Assembly (NCBI GenBank): GCA_031763025.1
Contig: JASSKH010000035.1
Coordinates: 4,770,389-4,834,388, forward strand
Source of the DNA: Macrocystis pyrifera
Taxonomy: Eukaryota; Sar; Phaeophyceae; Laminariales; Laminariaceae
Length of the DNA stretch: 64,000 nt
Direction of reading: 5' to 3'
Position 1 is the first letter of the stretch. Each line of letters starts with the position of its first letter. Below are positions 25,101 to 37,100 of the stretch, piece by piece. Under the pieces are notes generated by a model that worked only from the letters and a program-made list of their open reading frames with translations, had not been told where the DNA came from and ran no database searches. Position numbers and translations under genes: made by a program.

Positions 25101-28100
25101 CTACCATTTCTCGTATCCTCTCACCTAGACCGTGATACCGTTGTGGTATATCTCCGTCTATTTGTACTCCTATTACAAGCCTCTCACGCAACATATCGCC
25201 TACTGGGTTTAAAAACATCTCCCAACGATCCCTATCTAGACATTATAGCACCTTACATTAAGACCCCCGATCTCATACTAAGTTCAAATGAAACTAAGAT
25301 GTCCATATTAAAAGGTAGAGAAGACCAATCTCACCACAATGTATGTACCACGGTAATTACCGGCCTTCGCCGCCTTTCTGTCTCTGTCAAAGCAGTACCA
25401 ACAACATCTTCACTTCTCGTGGCTCGCACAGCACATATACAACTGCCTATATTTTCCCTACTATCACAATTTAACTCGTTTCCTCTCTAATTAACAGGTG
25501 TAATTTCAGCTTTTGATTCGAAGATCCAAATCAACGGCAACACCTCAGCTGCTAACAACTCTGCGAGGTCGGAAGGAGGTGAGAAAACTACGGAAAGGTG
25601 CCGTGGAGTAGGTGGCTCTGAGACGAGCATCGCCTTCGATGCGCTTGCAATTCCCAGGTCTGTCGCATACCCCGCCACAATGAATATCTTCAAGCCTGCT
25701 GCTTCCCGGCGTTAGTCTCAGTGTTCAGGAAGTGTGCGGATTGGGAGTAAATATATCGGCATACCGGATAATACATGCAACTTAGCACCCAAAGGACAGA
25801 ACAGGAGCTAACCCATATTATTGAGGTAAAGTACAGCAGACAAAGTGTAAAGAGCAAGCTGAAAAATTCCGCACACCCGGCAAACATGTCCTAACTCACA
25901 GGTGGCCATCTGAGTACCTTCCGCGACGTTGTGACGGAACCACAACCTTAGCACGTTGCGGTGACGGGAAAAAACGTATACCTGCAAGGGTTGCGCAACA
26001 TATCAAATGCACCTTGATTTCCCGGCGTCGTGTTGTGAAATTTGCGTAACCTGTGACGTTGTCGTCAGGGTAGTGGATGTTCTCGCAACCCTTGAGTTTT
26101 TTCTCCAGCACATTTTGACGCTTTGAAACTAGGAAGTTGAAAAATGTGGCATATTTCAAGTAGTGTGATTGTGTCGATCGCCAATTTTGATCAAAATATT
26201 TGTAGTTCTGTTCTTTTCATTTTTAATTTTTTGAAGAATAGAGTGCGTGACTCACCAAAACATTTTTGAAAATAGCTCCAATCGTTCGCCCTCCCCGAAA
26301 ACGGAATGTGCCGAAGTTTAACGATTTGAGCTTATTTCTAACGCGTGTTTTAGGCGTTGTTGGCGTAAAGAACATGTGTCCGCAAATGCTGTGGTCTTCG
26401 TCCGATGCCAAAAACCGAGTGAGATCAGAGAAGGTATACGTGCGGAGGTAAAAACACGGTGATAACCATCCAATAAGCTGTAAGTTGTTGTTTTGTATGT
26501 GTACATCGTGTCCATGTTTTTTCTTTCCCAATTTCACACCTGGTATTTGCTCGCCTCTCATGTACGTGTCGATTCTGTTCCGATTGTTCTCGGTTTAGTC
26601 CCAACTTTGTGTTCTTCGTTTTGTTATCGTCGGTTTATTTCGTTGATTTGTTTCTCGGTTTGAAACAAACCCCGGACAGCTCATGAGCTAGCTCATCTAT
26701 CGCGTATTGCTCAAGCTTCGAAAACATGTGCAGATGAGCTACCACGTATAGCTCAAGCCGGAGGCAACATGCGTAGCTCATATAGCTCCTATAGCTCATC
26801 TCGGGGGCAGATGAGCTAGCTCATGTAGCTCCTATAGCTCAGCCTGGGCAAATGTTTGCAAATGAGCTATTTTCTATAGCTCAAGCTTTAAAAATGTGCA
26901 GATGAGCTACCGCCTATAGCTCAAGATCTGAAAACATGTGCAGATGAGCTTTCTATCGTTAATAGCTCAAGCTTTGAAAGCATGTGCAGATGAGCTACCG
27001 ATTATAGCTCAAGCTTTGAAAACATGTGCAGATGGGCTATCGCCTATAGCTCAAGCCAAGAGAAACATGTGTAGCTCATGTAACTCCGATAGCTCATCAC
27101 GGGCACAGAAGAGCTAGCTCATGTTGCTCCTATAGCTCAGCCTGGGAAAGTACGTGTAGAGGAGCTATCTTCTCTAGCCCAGGCCTTCAAAACGTTTACT
27201 GATGAGCTGCCGCCTATAGCTCAAGCAGGTAAAACATGTGCAGATGAGCTATCGCCCATAGGTCACCCCCGCAGGAGGTAGTCATAGCCCCTGCAGCTCT
27301 TTGTAGCTTTTCCTCGGCGAAACATGCCTGTAGTATAAGTAGCTGAAAAAGCCCACCCTCCTGGGATAATGCGAATGTATAGGCAAAATATGTACAGTTT
27401 ACCATGCATGTTAAGTTTCACCGACGGTACGAGCAACAGTCAATATTGATGTTACCACTAGCATTTTTCGCATTCTCATACATGACTCATATATAGAAAT
27501 AACACGCACATGATTAACATGGCTACTGTTAATGGTGCGCTGCAACGCCAGCGAAAAACCAACCTGCCAACCCACCCACCCAACGTCCATTCACAAGGCT
27601 ATATTGAATCACAGCGTCATCTGATTCCCGGACATACCGTTCCAACTTCCGTGGGTGGAGCCTGCCACAAGGTGCAAAGACGAGGCAGAGAGGCGGAAAC
27701 AAAAATACATCTCCACCGCCGAAACAACACGCAGACAACAGATGAACTGTGAAGTCCTATCACAAAACAAAACGCAGAAGATCCGCAGCTGCCCCTGTTT
27801 ATCCCCAAGGCGTTACGTGTAGCTTGAGCTTTACTCTTCGTGCTCGTCGAAGACGTCCTGGTCAGACCGGGAAGCTGTTTTTCCGGTTACGGTACACCCC
27901 CTAGACCCGCTCGGTGGTGGTATGTCACGAATGGCTGTCTCCTTGGTCCCCTGATGGTGAGCACAGCGTGAGAAGATGCACAGGACGCGTGAGAGCGTTA
28001 AAACAAGCGAGGCATCTCAAACACACATTATGGAAGGTACTGCTGTATTGTTGAAAATATACAATCGTCAGCGATGAAAGAAGCACAATAACATCAGCCG

Positions 28101-31100
28101 CCGACACGCAACAAACTGCTTGACGGCCTTCGTTGCTGCTGTGCTCGTGCGAGTACGGTTAATATACACAAAACATCTAGACAAAAAACCCCGCACAGCG
28201 ACGACTATAGCTCGCTTCAAACATTGACACCCTCGTTGCGACTACAGTAGTACAGTCCCCGACCTTCCAACTACTCCAGAAAGGCACACAGATTGGATGA
28301 TGTAGCTCGAACAGCAGCATCATGGTTTTGGTGGGCAAAATAATACGACCTCTGAAACACGCACCTTGCCTTTGGCTTCGGTTTGACTGTTGGTCTCTTC
28401 CACATCGATGGCGTTGTTGGTGGGGTCAATACTCATCGATGGATCCGTTTGCTTCCCGCCGCCGGCCTGGCCTACGGCCGAAGCACCGCTAGAGCTGTTG
28501 TCCAGGGTCATGGGCATACTAGGAGTGTTGGTCTGTGGCGTCGGTGGTGTGTTTTGTGTAGGAACCTCTTGTGGTGTGCGTGGTGACAGCTGACAGCCGC
28601 CGTAACTGTTGTTGTCAATAAGCGAAGAAAACATTTCTGGTGGGTGTCGACCAGATCCGATCTTACATATTATCGCATGTTGTGCCTGGTACTTACAAAA
28701 CATTTATGGTCGTTTGTGTTGATGTCGTCCTGTTGTCGTCCTATTCATCGTGCTTGTGTTGGTCACTTATAGCGTGCATGAGCTAGCTCAGCTATCCCTT
28801 ATAGCTCAAGCCTTAAGAACAAGTGCAGATCGCCTACAGCTCAAGATTTGAAAACATGTGCAGATGAGCTTTCTACCGTTAATAGCTCAAGCTTTGAAAA
28901 CATGTGCAGATGAGCTACCGAATATAGCTCATGCTTTGAAAACATGTGCAGATGAGCTACCGCCAATAGCTCGAGCCAGATGGAACGAAACAAGTGTACA
29001 GCTCATGTCGGGGGTAGATGAGCTAGCTCATGTAGCTCTTATAGTCTCACTCTGGACATATACGTTCAGATTAGCTATCCTCTGTAGCTCAAGCTTTCAA
29101 AACATGTTCAGATGAGCTACCCTCATATGGTTCAAGCCAGGAACACATTCGCAGCTCATGTAACTCATCTGGCTCGCCGGTGAGCTTGCTCCTTAGAGAC
29201 CTAGCTCGACCTACCGTGAGCTGACGTGTCTGAGGTGTTGTTTGTTTTCATTTTTTTCAACTGTGCTGGAAATACTACAGCTGTAACTAAAGTGAATGAC
29301 TCCGGCCTGCACGTGTCCCAACAGTACCCTGTGACGCGTATATTAGGAAATCCGGGGACGTTGTGAACGTTTACGTTTGTTTATGGCCAACCTTGAAATT
29401 TGTGGCTCAATTAGTTTCTGTTCAGGTCAACCAAAGCGCGCTCTCAAGGTCCCCCAGTGGCCACCTGTCACTTGGGCGCGTTGCGGAACGTTGTGGTGAA
29501 ACCACAACCTTAGGACGTTGCGACGACGGAAAAACGTGTACCGCAACGCTCGCGCAACGTACCGAATGCACCTCGATTGTAAGACGTCCTGTGGTGAAAC
29601 TTCCATAACCTGTGACGTTGTCGTTAGGTTTTTGGATGTTCTCGCGACGTTTGTTGTGGGTTTTGTTTTCTCCTACACCCAATAATTCTGGAACGGGATT
29701 TGCAGGTTGTTGGTGAACAAGGGACGAAATAGGAAATAAAACAAACGAAACGCGTACGAACATGTGGCTCGGCCGGGGATGGGTGTTTTCACGATGTTAA
29801 CGATGTTGCCAACAGACCAACCCACCGTCACAAAGTGGATTCTGGTGTTGGGGGGTTACAGAACATTTGACGTGCATTTGCTACTTTTTCCAACGGGAAC
29901 AAACATAATATTCTCTAGTGAGCACGTCCACTCATGAAAATACCAAGTACTTGACACATTACACCAATCACAACCAGCCGGTAACGTGCGTCACAAAATT
30001 ATGTGCTCACTTGGTTCAACCGCTCATCAGTCGCAGGATCTGATTATGCAGCTCAACTCGTTGATTGGTTCGGTTGGGTTTGGGTAGGGTGTTATTTGCC
30101 CCGTTCATGTTTCGCTCTAACTCGTTCTGGAAGATGTGACATGGGTAAGCGCCGGCCTGAAAAGGCGTACCTAACATCGTATTCCTCTTTGTTATGCGTG
30201 TGACGCCTATCAACTATACGGGAAATGGTAGGTGCCGGCAGGGTCTGAACCTCTCCCCAACCCTGACCCTAACCCCTCGCGTTTTCCCACGTGCAGGTGG
30301 GGCCATCTATGCTCTGGGAACGGAAATCAGCATTGAAGGCTGTACGAAGATAGTCGAAAACGAAGGATACGATGGAGGTGAGGGAGCACAAACATTTGTT
30401 TGAAAAGTCGCCCTAAATACTACAGCATCTATCACATTGGGGTTGAGGCGCTCGTAGCAATGAGGCGGGGCGATATAGTCGGAAAAGCAGAGTAATTTCC
30501 TACAGGAAAGTCGATGGCATGCCGCGGTTATTTCGTTCCCGAACATCAACACACGGTAGGTGATGGACATGTTGTCACCGAAAAACGGAAACGCAGTAGG
30601 TATTTACAATACTTACCCGGCTACTAGCGTTAAATACCACATTTCCATCGGCGAACGCTCGGTCTATGTCCGATAGCCGAGGGTTAGGGTTAGGGCAGTC
30701 CAGGTGCTACTGAGTTCGAAAATATTTTGTCCGTACTCGGCTCGTGCGTCAGAACTATTTGAATAATATTGCAATACATTCCTGCTGAACGTTCACAAGA
30801 ACACGCGCTGCTGAATCAATGTTTCCAAACTCTTGGCCCCCTTACCTGTAGTATAGTTATCCGAGTACGTCTCGGCTCTTCACGCGTCAACCTTGCAGCC
30901 ACTTGTAGTATCTTCGACCTTCTCTAGCGAAAAACGAAAGGGGTAGTGTATTGGAGTACTCTAGTTTGGATCATTCCTGTCCACCGAAAAGATCGCGGTC
31001 TGCGGCATTTCCAAACCACTTCCTTAAGGGGGCATATTCCAAACTTAGGGTTAGGGTTTGTTTTCTGCGGTGACTGAATCCGACATAGTTGGTCCTTCGT

Positions 31101-34100
31101 TTCGTTATGCCGGTTCAAGCACTAACGAATCGCGTCAAGAATGTTGCACGCAGAAGCCACCCGAATGTCAAATGTTTGATATCATGCTGACCGTCGTGAA
31201 GAGTTGAAACAGACTTCATAGCCAAATCCTCGTGTTAGGGGCCCAGGGCTTGAGCCGGCGGCAACATTGTGTCCGGACCAACCACATACCCTCAAAACGG
31301 TCAAACGTTGGCAGGCGTTCCCGCAGCAAGAAACTATTGTATCTTCATGTTTGGTCCTGAACGAAATGACTCTGTGTAGTCCAAGGCATATCATCTCCTT
31401 GAAAAGGGGTTGCCCAAATATTCGAATAATTGACTGCGTATGATCAATGTTACTCGACCATTACCGCGAAAAGTCGATTCGACCCTAAAACCAAGTATTC
31501 TCAAGAAAACGGTGATTTTTTATTTTTTCCACGGAAGCTTAGACCTTCACGTGTTTTTTTTTCAGTTACACTCTGCTTTGCACACATCTTCCGTGCCATT
31601 ATGCGCAGGGGTGTATGGAGGGGGTTCAAGTTTTTTTGTTTCTTTTTCGTTAGGTATCCCGGGTCCCAGGAAGACCAATGCCCATAATCACCCGAAGACC
31701 CCACATAACTGGGGGAAACAAAAACAAACGAAAACATGCCCTCCCCCCATGCACCTCCCGGAATAAAGGAACGGAGGGTGTGTGCGAAGGTTCAGGGTCT
31801 AAGCAACACAAAACATCGTGAACATTGATGTCGGTTGTTTCTCTTGACGCAATTCTTCGACCAACTCATAGCAACATCCCTGGGCGCCATTTTCGAGTCG
31901 GTCGCTACAGTAGCACGTTGTCGGCCGCGTAAAAACTACTGATGCACCGAACCCAGCAAACAATCACCGAGCAGGATTTCCCGGAGCGATAGCTGAGGAA
32001 ACGTTAACTTTGGAACTACCCAGCTGTCATTTGCCGCGACTAATCAATACCGTCAAATGTTTACAATGTACCCGGACTGCTCACTTTCGGTTGCAGCTAA
32101 ACTTTAACCGCGCAACCCCTCGTTATCGCTAAAACGTTCACCGCGACACTCTTGATTTACCGTTCAAAACAATCGCCTTGGTTAAGCATCTTCGACAGTT
32201 CCGGAATGCGTATATAATTTTCCCTGTTGTCACTGCCTGGGACTTCATGGGCAAGCGAGAACGGCAGGAGGCTGCTACGATCTGTTTCAAGCATATCCGC
32301 CTAATGACTTCAAAGTTCGATGTCCTTAGGATTAGGGTAAATCTGCAAAAGACGACGTGGACAAAAAGACCTCTATGTAGTCAAGTGCAAGAAATAGTCG
32401 TTGGCTCCTAGTATCAAGTTTCCGTAAACAAATCCAATTTTGACGTCAAGTAGTACTTGATATTGGTCCTATATGTAGTCAGTGTTTCGAGGTGTTTACG
32501 GAAACTGTTTTACAGGCGTGCCTTGGGGTATCTTGAACCAGTTCATTTGACAAAAACTTATAAAAATAAACAGTGCCTACGGAAACGCCGGGCCGGTATT
32601 GACGTTTTGAACGCCAGCGGTTAATGTCGCGTTAGCCATGGACCTTCGACCAAGCAACTTGATATGCCACCCTCTATTGCTGATCATTACAGTCAGTATG
32701 ACACTAAATATGTGACTTGGAGTATTTATAGCATGCAACATTTAGGAATTATACAGTTTTAGAGTTTTGCCGTAATTGGAAATTGTGTCCCTAGGGAACG
32801 ATCGCCTCACCTGCAGTTTGCGTGCGAACAATGTTGTTCGTTATTCCTCACGGCTTCGGAGTACGGACTACTGTGGTGGACATCTGTAAACAGGCGTAGA
32901 ATAGATCATGAACTCCGGCTTGGTCGATCTTAGTTGTGGATAGCATTTTCAACACCACCCGTTAGTTACAGATGCAATGTAACGGTTGACATTTGCGCTC
33001 GTCTCGTCTGTCGGGTGTGTGGCTGTACTGCATATTTTTTTTCCAGGCCGTCCTCGTTCTTGTCTCGGCAAGATGTTATAACATGTAACTATTGCTCGAA
33101 ATCGCGTCTAATCGATGTGATCCTAAATCAGTCTATAATGTCATTTGCTAAAGTGTAGGTGCAATTCTGGCCCAAGGCTCAGAGATTAGCATCACTGGCA
33201 ACGTCATATTTGGCTACAACAGAGCCCGTCGCGACGGAGGTGAGAAACAGGTTAAAACACGGGTGTTACCACGACTAAAGGTGATACGTACACAATAGTT
33301 TCATGATTATACAGTGTAGGCTATATACTGTATACGCGGTGAGATCTCTGGATAAGGCACGATGTGCGAAAGCTGAAGTTTGCTAGACATTCCGCAGTAG
33401 GAAAGGAAGCACGAGCAGTCAGGGTTACCCAATGAGTTGCATGAGTTTCAGGTTCGGAAAAACATGGCCTTCCGGGTCTAGGCGTGAAGAGTGTCAGTGG
33501 TGTCCAAAAGGTCTGGGTGAGGAGAGCAGTAAGAGTACAAGGCAAATTTCGACACGAGTCGGCGAGGGAAGAAAGGGATAATGGTTTATCGATTTTGAAC
33601 TGAAAGGCTCGACGAGGAGAACCTGCTATGTGAACACATATCTGATTAGTCACTACGAGGGAAAGGACGAAGAAGGCTCGAGATAAAAAGGGAGAATAAA
33701 ACTATCTGCTAAACCAAGACAAGTGTGAAGCGCATATCGTTTGACCTCTACCGCGAGCAAAACGGACACGGAGAGTCGACACCAGTGCTGTGGAGGCCAA
33801 CCTCAAGACTTTTAACCCCCGTCCCTCGAAACGATTTTGTGGCGTTCACCGATTATCAAGCGCTCGCCTACCATATGACGGGTTTGTTTTGCAGTATACC
33901 TACTAATGTGTACTTCATACACTGCCCAGTTTGTACTGCAGGCACGCAGTAGCTGGCCTACTCACTCCACCAACTAGAGATGTAGCACAGTACCTAACTC
34001 CAACAGATATCAACATATGTTGATACATCTAGACGATTCTCCGTCTTCATCCGATTGCCTGCGTCGGCACTTCGGTACGCTTGCGCCTCGAACATGCCTC

Positions 34101-37100
34101 GCATCAGGTATACAACAACGGCCTCTCCCAACGCCGACTCATCTGACCGGTAAAAAAGAGTGGAGGGGTCGTGTTTGAGGGCAGACAAAATGGACGGCGA
34201 CTAGAGAGAAGGGAATGTAGCAAGGGTTACGCTTAGGGTCACGGAGTAGCGACTAGTTAGCTGCTCCCTCAATGCAATACTTAAAAGCGCTAGCATGGGT
34301 AATGACTCATCGCGTTTAATATAAGTTCGAATTTCTGCTTGAACTACATCAAATATTCGCTAACTATGCGGCTCACCCCGTCATTCCTTTAAAGGATACA
34401 ACAGCAACGGAAATTGTCGTTTTGGCAATATATAATACCTGGTATGCTTGGTACGTGTGCGGTATTGCGTATGACTACGTTACATAGAACGAATTTATTA
34501 TATTACCCTATGATACCTGATGGGCCAGCACAGCTCGGGCGGACACGAACCAACACTGTTCTGCTACTTATATACGCCGTCCTATGTGCTATGCCTAAGA
34601 CAAACCACCAGCCAACAACGCTTCAAACCAAACGTGAACTACCGAACGTTCCAGCTAGGTAATAGGCCGAACATACCTTGTACGATAAAGTAAAGGCTTG
34701 TACATGAATATATATATGTATATTATTGCTGAACGTCGGACGGGCCATTGACGACTGGGACAGATCGGGAAAAGATCCTATCGGAAGCGTCCTTTGTTTC
34801 CTATTTTGTTTTTATGAACCATCCTCATATTTCAAACATTCATCGCGTTGTTGGTTAGGAGTGAGTGATAAGGTCGTCGGGGTTATTACTGTTTTTCTGG
34901 TTTGTTACTAGTCTTGACATCCGTGAGAGCTACAGCGGCGGGATTTGACTTGATGTACACTAACCCAAGGTTGGATTTATTCGCCTCAAGAGACGCTGCT
35001 ACGCTGCTCCAGGGCTGCTGCAGGGCTTCGTTTGAGAATCAACTATAATATATTATAATTTCAAATTCACCCACAACTTTTGTTGGTTCACAAGCTATAT
35101 GAAACAAACTAAAACGTCACACCAAACAGAAGCCGGGCCAAACACAGCAGATTCCGAACCGGAAATGAGATGGTACGATCGGAATGTTACCAACGGGCGG
35201 AAGGGCGAACGCCCCAGAGGTCCATATCTGAAGATCGAAGAGTTTCCAGCAAAATCAACTAAGGACTGACCTAGCACCGAAAAGAGAGCACAACACCGAT
35301 AAATTACCAAGTACCAACAATTAGATCGATTTGTAATCCACGAACAATCATTGCAGAGACATAAATAAGGAAAACGTTGAAAAAGAGCCTGAGGGCCCGC
35401 ATTAACGAGAAACGTGTTTTATGATACTCCGCCAATACTTTTTCGTGCGATTTGATTTCCATATATTTGATCGACAAGCGAATCACCAAGCAGGCATTTT
35501 GATTTTTTTATTCTATTTCAACAATACGTTTTGGGACTTATTTTGCTCTTCGTGTTATTCAATTTGGGGAGTTTGTCCAACTCAATGTGGAATGTTTCTG
35601 AAACCCAACCAAGCCACGCAAACTTGAGCCGTGTCGTCGACTGCTTCAAAGGTGAGATCCACCATTCCCGAAAGAGACAGGGCCACTGAACAGTCGCAGC
35701 GCGAGGTCAGACGGCCACTAGCACAGAGTAGACCATCCGTGTCGCCTCACAAAATGCAAAAGCGTCGCAAAACCAATTTTTGCATCCCTCTATGCCTCGC
35801 AAACCACACGAGCACTGACTAGGTCACGACTTCGTTAAGACGTTCGACGGCTGTATTCCCATCGCTGCTACCTTCGTGGGACGTGGGACGTCGAAGCTGC
35901 GCCCGCCACTCAAGACATCCCAAGTGCAATAGCCTATTCCTCTGTGCCGGAAGAACCAATCGGCCGCTAGCCGTGGCGCCCCAGGGAGGACGCGGGCCGC
36001 CGCTCGCCTCGTTGGTTGCCCTCCGGTGTTCGTTGGCCCTTATGCGGTATTCAGTTTTTTCACCAGAATAACCTAGTCCTCGATAGGACCCACAGGCATA
36101 TTTTTTCACGAAATTCTATTCAATTCAAATTAGATCAAATTCATGTTTCCCTATTCGATTATCATGAAAGAGGTTTCGCGTTAAGACGGGCCGTTGCTGA
36201 ATCATTTGAACAACACGGCGGAATACATGATTCTCGGACACGGAGTACAAAATGCTGATTCTATTACAGGGGGCCATATTAAGTAGGACTTACGGTACGA
36301 ACAAAAACCTTTATATGCCGCTAATTTTACAATATTCGGTCCCTATGATCCCACGAAATAATGTTTTCCACTGGCTACGTTGACGTCGTTTCTCTCCAAA
36401 CCACCTGCTTCACCTCAATTTTGTCTATTTTATCACTAGTAAGACGAAAAGATTTAGTCATAACAAGTAGAAGACTACCGTGTGCAATATAGTTTTTCTT
36501 GGTTTCTTCTTGCGGGGAATATTCATTAGTAATCAACGTTGAAGCTTCGGCCGCACATCATCGAATGGTGCACGTGATAGCATCGGGTTAGGCTCGGGGC
36601 AACCAAGCACTTCCGAGACAGCGACAAATTGTTAATTATATAAATACTTCAATATGCGGAATGCATTAAAATCCCGGGATTGGCGAGCGAATAGCTTTCG
36701 AGTCAATCTCCCTTTCCCATCCTCAAACTACGAACTAGTCGACGATGTAATACTCATTTTGAGTGCTTCCTGATACCTTCGACCTCGCGACCCCTCGCCT
36801 TTGCTTCTCCGATAAATACCTCGCTGTCGACGCGCCCGTGCGCGGAAAGCGGCAGGCTAAAATTAGGCGTGCCGGTTAGATCTTCGGTGGCGGCTTATAC
36901 TTTGTATCTTGGAGCTTTGAATATATCGGGTTCGATACATTCAAGACAGCTTGTAGAGCTTTCCATGTTGCGGGATCCAGCAAGCCCAAACAACTGTGTG
37001 GTCAGCAATCAACAGTAGGCTCTTCGTTGTACATTTACGTGTAATGTTTGAATCCGCCGTCATTGTCTTACGAACCACCCGAAGAAACAATATAGCACGC

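Larger units (their letters stand above)
25579..30296 (+). other. Intron of 4.7 kb, largely repeats
   Basis: It holds a duplicated ~190-bp element at both sides (25.90 and 29.46 kb), two blocks of GAGCTC-rich satellite (26.68-27.26 and 28.78-29.22 kb), and a weak minus-strand exon candidate at 28.37-28.64 kb. Just before the acceptor at 30,296 is a telomere-like pyrimidine tract (ACCCTGACCCTAACCCC). Confidence 0.6.

Noticed and set aside
26682-29220. CRISPR-like array
   Set aside because: Units are directly adjacent diverged satellite monomers without unique spacers, and the sequence is eukaryotic.
35850-36060. GC-rich block as a foreign insert
   Set aside because: Composition differs from its flanks, but the peptide in either direction matches nothing I know and no inserted boundaries are visible.
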